34,442 bases of DNA from Actinomycetes bacterium (GTDB taxonomy: Bacteria > Actinomycetota > Acidimicrobiia > Acidimicrobiales > RAAP-2). The DNA lies in contig JAKBTL010000016.1 in assembly GCA_021844425.1 (NCBI GenBank), positions 1 through 34,442 of the forward strand, in the 5' to 3' direction. The notes under the pieces are model-generated. The model was not told the origin of the DNA and made no database searches. It saw only the letters and a program-made list of their open reading frames with translations. The translations under genes were made by a program, and so were the position numbers. Of this stretch, positions 1 through 6,608 are shown piece after piece. The stretch's first letter is position 1, and each line of letters begins with the position of its first letter.

Positions 1-65
1 CGCACGTCGGCGGCAAGACCGCCTGCGAAGCTGATCTGCTCTTCGTGCTGGTCGACCGGGACTGA
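1..65 (+). CDS. C-terminus of a FabZ-like 3-hydroxyacyl-ACP dehydratase (partial)
   Basis: Only the last 20 codons are in the window (frame starting at base 3, stop TGA at 63-65). The tail reads GGKTACEADLLFVLVDRD. This resembles the usual FabZ ending, a turn with VDGK followed by a beta strand of the xCEAxLLFxLV type that closes the hot-dog fold. FabZ dehydrates 3-hydroxyacyl-ACP in fatty-acid elongation in the cytosol. The call rests on a short segment, so another hot-dog or unrelated protein cannot be excluded. The stop lies 15 bases before the exonuclease start, so the two genes may be co-transcribed. Confidence 0.45.
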   Translation, partial: HVGGKTACEADLLFVLVDRD

Positions 66-80
66 GCACCGGGACTGAAC

Positions 81-863
81 ATGGTGCGGCTCGCTACCTG
101 GAACGTGAACTCCCTGGGCGCGCGCCTCCCGCTCGTCGTCGAGTGGATGGAGGCGAACGCCCCCGACATCTTGTGCATGCAGGAGACGAAGCTCGCAGAC
201 AGCGCCTTCCCCTCCGAACCCTTCACCGAGCTCGGGTACGAGTCGGTGCACCATGGCGACGGCCGGTGGAACGGTGTGGCGATCGTGAGCCGCGTCGGCC
301 TCGAAGAGCCGCTTGCCGGCCTCGGCTCGGAGGTGGACGCGCAGGGCTGCCGGATGCTGGCGGCCACGTGCGCAGGGATCCGTGTGCACTCCGTCTACGT
401 GCCCAACGGCAGGAGCCTCGGCAGCGAGCACTACGGCCAGAAGCTCGACTGGCTGGCTCGGCTGCGCTCGTACCTCGCCGAGCACGACAGTCCCGACGAC
501 GCCGTCGCCGTCTGCGGCGACTTCAACATCGCGCCCGACGACGCCGACGTCTGGGATCCTGCGGCGCTCGTCGGTGCGACGCACGTGAGCGAACCCGAGC
601 GTCGCGCGCTCCGGGAGATCCTCGCGTGGGGGCTCGAGGACACGTTCCGCCGGTTCCATCCCGACGGAGGAATCTTCTCGTGGTGGGACTACCGGACAGG
701 GAGCTTCCACAAGGGGATGGGCATGCGCATCGATCTCGTGCTCCTGTCGAAGCCCCTTGCGGCTCGAGCGGTCTCCGCGACGATCGATCGCGACGCTCGC
801 AAGAAGAGCCCGAGAGGGAACAAGCCGTCCGACCACACCGTCGTCGTGGTGGATCTCGAATGA
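81..863 (+). CDS. xthA: exodeoxyribonuclease III (ExoA/XthA family)
   Basis: 260 aa, the normal size for the family. It is an AP endonuclease and 3'-5' exonuclease that cleaves abasic sites and cleans 3' ends in base-excision repair. The endonuclease/exonuclease/phosphatase fold is complete: N-terminal ATWNVNSL (Asn ligand), MQETKL with the metal-binding Glu, YVPNGR, GDFNIAPDDADVW with the catalytic Asp/Asn pair, WWDYR in the DNA-binding loop, and the terminal PSDHTVV with the catalytic Asp-His. The ATG at 81 places the first beta strand directly at the N-terminus as in homologues. The ribosome-binding site is weak. It converges on the leftward ThDP-enzyme gene across 54 bases that contain a hairpin. 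Confidence 0.93.
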   Translation: MVRLATWNVNSLGARLPLVVEWMEANAPDILCMQETKLADSAFPSEPFTELGYESVHHGDGRWNGVAIVSRVGLEEPLAGLGSEVDAQGCRMLAATCAGIRVHSVYVPNGRSLGSEHYGQKLDWLARLRSYLAEHDSPDDAVAVCGDFNIAPDDADVWDPAALVGATHVSEPERRALREILAWGLEDTFRRFHPDGGIFSWWDYRTGSFHKGMGMRIDLVLLSKPLAARAVSATIDRDARKKSPRGNKPSDHTVVVVDLE

Positions 864-867
864 GGCA

Positions 868-890
868 GTGCACCGACGACGCAGGTGCAC
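868..890. terminator. hairpin between convergent genes, possible bidirectional terminator
   Basis: Perfect 7-base arms GTGCACC (868-874) and GGTGCAC (884-890) around a 9-base loop, in the 54-base gap between the stops of xthA and the ThDP enzyme. There is no T-run on either side, so it would be the U-less type common in GC-rich actinobacteria. Confidence 0.45.
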
Positions 891-917
891 GGACATGGGC
901 AAAAGTCGACGAGGCGC

Positions 918-2462
918 TCAGGCCAAGCGGGCCTCGATCAGCTTCGGACCGTCCTCTGAGAAGCTCCTCTCGAGGAGCGAGGCGAGCTCGTCCGCGTCGC
1001 GTGCGCGTGTTGCAGGGACGCCCATGCCTCGAGCGAGCGCGACGACGTCGAGCGTCGGGTGACGAAGGTCGAGCATCGCCCGTGCCCGCTCGCCCTCGCC
1101 GCTGGTGCCCACACGCGCGAGCTCGAACTGCAAGATCGCGTACGCCTGGTTGACGAGCACGACGGTCGTCACGTCCAGGCCCTCCCGGGCCTGAGTCCAC
1201 AGCGCCTGGATGGTGTACATCGCGCTGCCGTCAGCCTCGAGGCACAGCACGCGCCTTCCCGGCGCGGCCACGGCGGCCCCCGTCGCCGCCGGCAGGCCCT
1301 GGCCGATCGAGCCGCCGGTGAGGGCGAGCCAGTCGTGGCGGGGTCCTCCTGAGGTGGCGGCGGGCACCGAGAGCCCGCTCGTCACCGATTCGTCGACCAC
1401 GATCGCGCCGTCGGGTAGCGAGTGCCCGACGGCGGCGGCCACCGACTCGGCGGTGATGCGGCCCGACGGCCTCGGGGGACGGATCGCCGCCGTGCGAGGC
1501 GCCGGCGCGTCCGCGCCGAGCGCGTCGGCCAGCGCGTCGAGGGCGGCAGGCACGTCGTGCGCCGGCCCCGCGAGCTCGTGGAGGGCCGTGCCGGCCGGGA
1601 CGAGGTCGCTCGGCTTGCCGGGGTACGCGAAGAACGACGCAGGCGCGCGTGCGCCGGCGAGCACGAGGTGCCGGGCGCCGCTGAGCTGGCTGGTGGCCAT
1701 CTCGCCGTAGTAGGCGAGCTTCTCGACGTCGGGGAGCCCGCCGCCGCGCGCGTGGACGGCCGGGAAGGTCTCGGCGAGGAGCCTCGCCCCGGTGGCATGC
1801 GCGACGCGGGCCGCAGCCTCGAGCCCCCGCTCACGCAGGGCCGCTCCCCCGACGAGGAGGACCACCGGGTCCCCGGACCTGAAGACCTTCGCAACCGATT
1901 CGATGGTCTGCGCCGGGACCACAGGCGCGGGTGCGACGGGCCGGGGTGCCGCAGCTGCCGCGCCGTCGCTCCACGACACGTCGGCGGGCACGATGAGCGT
2001 GGCGATGCTTCCGGGGGGGCCGTAGCTCGCGGCCACCGCCTCGGCCGCGTCCGCGCCGACGTCCTCTGGGCGCGTGCTCGAGCGCTGCCACGCCGACACG
2101 GAGCGCGCGAGGCCCCACAGGTCGGACTGGAGGGGGGCGTCGAAGCGCTGGTGGTAGGTCGCGTGGTCGCCGACGACGTTGACGAGCGGGACTCGCGCTC
2201 GACGCGCGTTGTGGAGGTTCGCCCACCCGTTGGCGAGCCCCGGACCCAGGTGGAGAAGCGTCGCCGCAGGCCTTCCTGCGATGCGTGCATAGCCGTCCGC
2301 GGCACCGGTCGCGACTCCCTCGAAGAGGGTGAGCACCGCGCGCATCTCGTGGACGCGGTCGAGCGCAGCGACGAATTGCAGCTCGGAGGTCCCGGGGTTC
2401 GAGAAGCACACGTCGACACCCGCTCCGACGAGGGTGCGTAGGAGTGCCTCCGCGCCGTTCAT
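918..2462 (-). CDS. ThDP-dependent enzyme, benzoylformate decarboxylase / acetolactate synthase large-subunit type
   Basis: 514 aa with the three-domain ThDP layout. The N-terminal Pyr domain has FSNPGTSELQF and the cofactor-activating Glu in LFEGVATGAADGYAR. A central domain spans about residues 185-330. The C-terminal PP domain has SIGQGLPAATGAA and the Mg/ThDP motif EADGSAMYTIQALW followed by VNQAYAIL. Family members decarboxylate or ligate 2-keto acids. The active-site region (HLGPGLANGW) and the lack of a regulatory-subunit gene nearby fit a 2-keto-acid decarboxylase (MdlC-like) better than a biosynthetic IlvB, but the substrate cannot be read from sequence. The ATG overlaps the stop of the upstream GlcD-like gene by 4 bases (2459-2462), so the two are translationally coupled. 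Together they could oxidise a 2-hydroxy acid and then decarboxylate or condense the keto acid. Confidence 0.82.
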   Translation of the reverse strand: MNGAEALLRTLVGAGVDVCFSNPGTSELQFVAALDRVHEMRAVLTLFEGVATGAADGYARIAGRPAATLLHLGPGLANGWANLHNARRARVPLVNVVGDHATYHQRFDAPLQSDLWGLARSVSAWQRSSTRPEDVGADAAEAVAASYGPPGSIATLIVPADVSWSDGAAAAAPRPVAPAPVVPAQTIESVAKVFRSGDPVVLLVGGAALRERGLEAAARVAHATGARLLAETFPAVHARGGGLPDVEKLAYYGEMATSQLSGARHLVLAGARAPASFFAYPGKPSDLVPAGTALHELAGPAHDVPAALDALADALGADAPAPRTAAIRPPRPSGRITAESVAAAVGHSLPDGAIVVDESVTSGLSVPAATSGGPRHDWLALTGGSIGQGLPAATGAAVAAPGRRVLCLEADGSAMYTIQALWTQAREGLDVTTVVLVNQAYAILQFELARVGTSGEGERARAMLDLRHPTLDVVALARGMGVPATRARDADELASLLERSFSEDGPKLIEARLA

Positions 2463-3943
2463 CGCCCTTCCGAAGAACGCTCGACGGACCAGCCCGCGGC
2501 TGCGGCGGACGGGCCCGAGCCTGCGGCGGACCGGCCCGAAGCCGCGGCAGCCTGTGGCAGCGGGGTGTCGAGCAGCCGGCCGGGTCCGAGGATGCCGTTC
2601 GGGTCGAAGGCGGCCTTGATCCGCCGCATCAGCGAGATCTTCGCGGGGTCTTCGAGCTCTTGGAAGTAGGAGCGCTTCTCGGTGCCGATGCCGTGCTCGC
2701 CGGACACTGCGCCCCCAAGGTCGCGCGCCGCTCGAAAGAGCGCCTCGAGGAGCTCGTGACGACGGCGGGCGTCTGGCTGGAACACCGAGAGGTGGACGTT
2801 GCCATCACCGACGTGCCCGCACCCCGAGATGATCGCCCCGTGCTGGTCGCCGAGCTGGGCGGCCCTCGCGAGGAGGGCGGGGATCTCCGAGCGCGGCACG
2901 ACCGTGTCCACGATGTCGTCGGCGCCGAGCGCCTTGGCGACGAAGAAGACGCGCTCGCGCGCCGAGACGAGGCTCGTTCCCGCCGACGGCTGGAGCACGT
3001 AGACGTCGAGGGCACCGTGCCGCTCGAGGAGCTCTGCGGCTGACTCCGTGTCCTCGTCGAGGCGGTCGGCACGCGCGCTTTCGAGCACGACGACCAGGTA
3101 CGCGGCCGTGGTCTCGCGCACGTGGCAAGGGATGCCGAGCTCGATCCCCGCCTCCTCGACGATCGCCCCCATCGCGCCGGTGTCGAGGTACTCGAGGATG
3201 ACCGGTGCGATCCCGCTTGCAAGCAGAGGCGGGATCGCCGCAGCGACGAGCCCCAAGGTCGAGAACGGTGCGAGGAGCGTCGCGTGGTGCGCGAACCGCG
3301 GGACGAGCTTCACGGTCACCTCGGTCACGAGCGCCAGGGTCCCCTCGCTCCCGAGCACGAGCTGGGTGAGGTCGTAGCCCGAGGAGGACTTCACGAGCTT
3401 GCCGCCGGTGCGCAGCACCTCTCCTCCGGGCAGCACCAGCTCGAGACCGAGCACGTGGTGACGCGTCACCCCGTAGCGCACGGCGCGCATCCCCCCGGCG
3501 TTCGTCGCGACGTTGCCGCCCAGCGACGAGCGCATCTCCCCGGGATGGACGGGGTAGACGAGGCCGAGTGGACGGAGGGCGCCGTCGAGCTCGTGCAAGG
3601 TGACGCCCGGCTGGGCGACGGCGACGTGGTTCTGCTCGTCGATCTCGAGGATCTTGGCCATCTGGTCGAAGCACACGACGATCCCTTCGGCGACGGGCCG
3701 GGCGCCGCCTGAGAGCCCGGTGCCGCTGCCGCGGGCGACGACTGGGATCCGCTCGGCGTCGGCGAGGGCGAGCAGCGCGCTCACCTGCTCCGTCGTCGAG
3801 GGGCGGACGACAGCCAGGGGCACGGAGGGCTCGCCGGTCAGCGCCTCGTCGTGGGTGTCCTCCTCGCGCACATCGTCCCTCGCGTCGACATGGCCGGGAC
3901 CGGTGATCGCGCGCAGCGCGTGGAGGAGCTCTTGGACGTCCAC
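2459..3943 (-). CDS. GlcD-type FAD-linked 2-hydroxyacid oxidase/dehydrogenase
   Basis: About 494 aa, close to E. coli GlcD. The PCMH-type FAD-binding domain shows VARGSGTGLSGGA, AQPGVTLHELD, HPGEMRSSLGGNVATNAGG and GSEGTLALVTEVTVKLVP. The C-terminal FAD-oxidase domain shows GCGHVGDGNVHLSVF (metal/substrate histidines) and GGAVSGEHGIGTEKR, then FDPNGILGPGRLL. It oxidises a D-2-hydroxy acid (glycolate, D-lactate or similar) to the keto acid; no GlcE/GlcF partner is visible. I chose GTG at 3943. The frame stays open further upstream, but that part overlaps the helicase gene and is Pro/Arg/Ser-rich. The helicase stop lies 4 bases upstream, and the ThDP gene overlaps the end by 4 bases. The last 30 residues are Ala/Ser/Gly-rich low-complexity sequence. 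Confidence 0.86.
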   Translation of the reverse strand: MDVQELLHALRAITGPGHVDARDDVREEDTHDEALTGEPSVPLAVVRPSTTEQVSALLALADAERIPVVARGSGTGLSGGARPVAEGIVVCFDQMAKILEIDEQNHVAVAQPGVTLHELDGALRPLGLVYPVHPGEMRSSLGGNVATNAGGMRAVRYGVTRHHVLGLELVLPGGEVLRTGGKLVKSSSGYDLTQLVLGSEGTLALVTEVTVKLVPRFAHHATLLAPFSTLGLVAAAIPPLLASGIAPVILEYLDTGAMGAIVEEAGIELGIPCHVRETTAAYLVVVLESARADRLDEDTESAAELLERHGALDVYVLQPSAGTSLVSARERVFFVAKALGADDIVDTVVPRSEIPALLARAAQLGDQHGAIISGCGHVGDGNVHLSVFQPDARRRHELLEALFRAARDLGGAVSGEHGIGTEKRSYFQELEDPAKISLMRRIKAAFDPNGILGPGRLLDTPLPQAAAASGRSAAGSGPSAAAAGWSVERSSEGR

Positions 3944-3947
3944 CGGA

Positions 3948-5660
3948 TCACATCGTGGTGCCGAGGGGCGGAGAGGAGAGGAGGTCGCGCATCTCGGCGA
4001 GGTGCCTCGCGGCACGCGCGGGGCTCGCCTCGGCGCTGTCACGTCGCAGCTCTTCGAGGGCACGCTCGAGGGGGGCGAGCCAAGGAGAGGCGCGCCGCTC
4101 GGGCACGTTGTCGACCGCGCTCGCGGCACCCGGCCAAAGAGCCCAGGTGCAGGTGAGCTCCTCTTCTGCCCGGGACAGCGCCACGTAGAACAGCCTCCGC
4201 TCCTCCGCCTTCGCGGCGCTCGATCGAGCGGTGACGAGCGGGACGAGACCGTCGGACGCGCCGACCACGAACACCGTTCGCCATTGCAGCCCTTTTGCCC
4301 GATGGAAGGTGCTCAGCACGACGCCATCGTGCGACTCGTCCGAGGCGCCGCGAGCGCGGGCGTCCCCTGCAGCGAGGTCCAAGCGAGCTTGGTCGGGCCC
4401 CCGATCCCGCACGTCGCTCGCGGGTCCCAGCTCGGCGCCGGAGACCCGGTGCGGCACGTGCTCGTCGACCATCGCCTCGGCGATGCGAGCCAGCTGGGCA
4501 TTGGTGCGGGCGAGGACGGCGATCGTCGACCAGCGCCGCCCCGGACGATGTGCGATCCATACCTGGCGTGCGACCCAGCGGGCCTCTTCGACGTCGTTGT
4601 CGAGGCGTGCCACCGTCGGCAGCGGGCCGTCGCCTCGCGCGCTCGGTGGGGGGGTCGGCCGGCCGAGCGCCGCCGAGGCGAGCCGCACCACCGGGGCCGT
4701 GCACCGGTGGTTCGTCTCGAGCCGCACCACGCGGGTCCCGGCGAACTCCTCGGTCACGCGGTGCAGCAGCTCGGGATCTGCGCCGTTCCAGCCGTACACG
4801 GACTGGTTCGGGTCGCCGACGACGAAGAGATCCGGCTCCTCGCCCGCGAGGAGGCGCAGGAGCCGGTACTGCGCGTCGCTCAGGTCCTGCATCTCGTCGA
4901 CGAACAGGTGGCGGTGCCACCAACGGACCGCCTGGGCGAAGGCCGGGTCCTGCTCCAGGAGGTCTCCGCAGTGCCACACGAGGTCGTCGAGGTCGAGCAC
5001 CCGGCGCCTGCGCCGCTCCTCCTCGTAGCGGGCGTAGAGCTCGGCGACCCTCGCCGCAGGGGCGAACGTCCGTCTCGAGGCACGTCTAGCAGCCTCTTCG
5101 TAGCCGGACGGCCCGACGAGCCGGGACTTCGCCCAGCCGATCTCGGTGTCGAGGCGGGCGGCGTCGGCGCGCCGGGCGCCCAGCTCGTGGCCGGGGCGCG
5201 GCGTCCTGCTGCGCCGGCTGCTCGCGTCGCCGCGCCGGCGTGACGCCGCGCCGGCGCTCTGGTCGAGGAGCTCGGCGAGCAGCGGCCGGCGGTCGGCGAC
5301 GATCTGCGGGGGGTTCTGCGCGCGGTCGTGGCGGTGGTGCGCGATCAGCCGGAGCGCCGCGCGGTGGAGCGTGCCCGCGCGGACGTCGCGCCCGACCCCG
5401 AGCGAGAAGAGGCGGTCGCGGAGCTCCTCCGCCGCCTTCCGGCTGAAGGTGCACACGAGCACGTGGCTCGGGTGCGCGCTGGCGTCGAGCACCCGACGGG
5501 CGACGCGCAGCGTGAGGACTTTCGTCTTGCCGGTTCCCGCGCCAGCGAGGACGCAGACCACAGGGGCGTTCGCCAGCACCGCCTCCTTCTGGGCCGGCTC
5601 GAGGCCGGCCACCAGCCGGGCGATGTCGGGCTGGGTCGCGACGTCCGTGAGGTGAGACAC
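3948..5660 (-). CDS. UvrD/PcrA-like superfamily 1A DNA helicase, short form
   Basis: 570 aa from GTG 5660, shorter than canonical UvrD/PcrA (about 700). Helicase motifs in order: Q motif LEPAQKEAV, Walker A AGAGTGKT (residues 39-46), VCTFSRKAAEEL (Ia), GTLHRAALRL, Walker B FVDEMQDLSDAQY, motif III VVGDPNQSVYGWNGAD, motif IV RLETNHR, motif V STFHRAKGLQW, motif VI LFYVALSRAEEEL. It is predicted to unwind DNA 3'-5' in repair or replication restart. The upstream open frame (to 5933) is Arg/Pro-rich and lacks homology, and GTG 5660 puts the Q motif 20 residues in, as in relatives. The 2B-domain region is reduced and the C-terminal Tudor-like domain is absent. It is first gene of the leftward operon with the GlcD-like and ThDP genes. 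Confidence 0.85.
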   Translation of the reverse strand: MSHLTDVATQPDIARLVAGLEPAQKEAVLANAPVVCVLAGAGTGKTKVLTLRVARRVLDASAHPSHVLVCTFSRKAAEELRDRLFSLGVGRDVRAGTLHRAALRLIAHHRHDRAQNPPQIVADRRPLLAELLDQSAGAASRRRGDASSRRSRTPRPGHELGARRADAARLDTEIGWAKSRLVGPSGYEEAARRASRRTFAPAARVAELYARYEEERRRRRVLDLDDLVWHCGDLLEQDPAFAQAVRWWHRHLFVDEMQDLSDAQYRLLRLLAGEEPDLFVVGDPNQSVYGWNGADPELLHRVTEEFAGTRVVRLETNHRCTAPVVRLASAALGRPTPPPSARGDGPLPTVARLDNDVEEARWVARQVWIAHRPGRRWSTIAVLARTNAQLARIAEAMVDEHVPHRVSGAELGPASDVRDRGPDQARLDLAAGDARARGASDESHDGVVLSTFHRAKGLQWRTVFVVGASDGLVPLVTARSSAAKAEERRLFYVALSRAEEELTCTWALWPGAASAVDNVPERRASPWLAPLERALEELRRDSAEASPARAARHLAEMRDLLSSPPLGTTM

Positions 5661-5830
5661 TCGTCGCCACGCTACCGAGGCGGCTCCGAGACCGCTGCGC
5701 TCAGGGCGGTCGCCGCTGCCGGTCGCCGGTCGGCTGCGGCAAGGAGGCACCAGCCAGCGTTCGGTCGGTATGGTGTGCCGGCATCGGGCGCGTGGCGACC
5801 GGAGCGAGCTCTGGCGGCTGCGTCCTGCAA

Positions 5831-5869
5831 CGCCAGCCGCTCGCGCTGGCGGCCCGGCAGCTGCCGGGC
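5831..5869. repeat. two abutting perfect hairpins just left of the IS607 element
   Basis: The first has arms CGCCAGC (5831-5837) and GCTGGCG (5845-5851). The second is a loopless 18-base palindrome made of GCCCGGCAG (5852-5860) and CTGCCGGGC (5861-5869). They lie in the 241-base gap between the helicase start and the element's left repeat. They could be part of the helicase promoter region, a terminator, or an extended element end. The rest of this gap (5661-5901) shows no gene. Confidence 0.5.
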
Positions 5870-5901
5870 GGACGTGCAAGGCCATCGCGCGCAGGACGCC
5901 G

Positions 5902-5913
5902 GGTGCACAGGAG
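5902..5913 (+). repeat. left copy of 12-base direct repeat flanking the IS607 element
   Basis: GGTGCACAGGAG, identical to 8430-8441. It lies about 50 bases before the recombinase reading frame and marks the probable left boundary. Confidence 0.55.
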
Positions 5914-5970
5914 TTCCCCCGGTTCCTGACCATTCATGATCATCGAACGTGTGTACGTATAGTGGTGCTG

Positions 5971-6608
5971 GTGGACGACCTCGTTCCGATGCGCAAGGCC
6001 CGAGTGCTGGCTGGCGTGTCCGCGGGGACGTTGCGGCGCTGGACGCGAGAGGGCCGGCTCATGGACCGCAGGTCGGCCGGCAACCAGCGGGTCTTCTTGC
6101 ACGAAGAGCTCGAGGCGGCGATGGGCTGCCCCCTGGGTGAGCCCCCGGAGCGAAGCGTGGTCGTGCTCTACGCGCGCGTGTCCTCGGGTCGTCAAGCAAG
6201 CGAGGGAGACCTCGAACGTCCAAGCGAGCGTCTCTTGGCATGGGCCGAAGCGCACCGGCCGACAGCCCCGGTCGAGAGCTGTCGCGATGTCGCCTCGGGC
6301 CTTTCGGACAACCGGGCCGGGCTTCGCCGTGCATTGGCACGCTGTCAGGCAGAGGACGTGGGCGAGCTCGTGTCACCCACCGTGAACCTCTCGCGAGGTT
6401 CGAGACCTCGACCGTCGAACGACTGCTCGCAGGCTTCGGGGTCACCTTGCGCGTCATCGGTGAGGACGAGGCCCTCTCCTCTTCGGCTGAGTCCGAGCCC
6501 GTGCGAGACATGCTCGTGGTGGCCACCGGCTTCTCGGGTCGCCTGTACGGCCAACGAAGCGCAAGGGTCCGGGCACTGCGCTCGTGCGTGACCAGGCAGG
6601 TCTCGTGA
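5971..6608 (+). pseudogene. tnpA: IS607-family serine recombinase TnpA, disrupted by a 1-base frameshift
   Basis: The N-terminal MerR-like HTH (MRKARVLAGVSAGTLRRW, then NQRVF) precedes the serine-recombinase catalytic segment VVVLYARVSSGRQ, with the nucleophilic Ser and Arg, and DVASGLSDNRAGLRRAL. At about 6370-6373 the frame breaks. The intact order would be GELV-VTHREPLARF, but one G is missing from a GTG-GTC pair, and the rest of the protein (TVERLLAGFGVTLRVIGE onward) continues in the -1 frame to TGA 6606-6608. No slippery heptamer is visible, so this is decay or a sequencing error rather than programmed frameshifting. Start candidates are GTG 5971 and ATG 5989. A -10-like TATAGT at 5958-5963 would make GTG 5971 leaderless. 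It would cut and join the element without target duplication. Confidence 0.8.

Noticed and set aside
1422-2441. Long plus-strand open frame opposite the ThDP gene, and many similar long antisense frames across the window
   Set aside because: In GC-rich DNA the antisense frames of real genes stay open. These translations are Arg/Gly/Pro-rich, lack motifs, and lie wholly over well-supported genes.
6360-6385. Programmed -1 frameshifting as the way to make a full-length TnpA
   Set aside because: The frame change has the right direction, but there is no slippery heptamer or stimulatory stem at the site. The restored sequence is explained exactly by one missing G.
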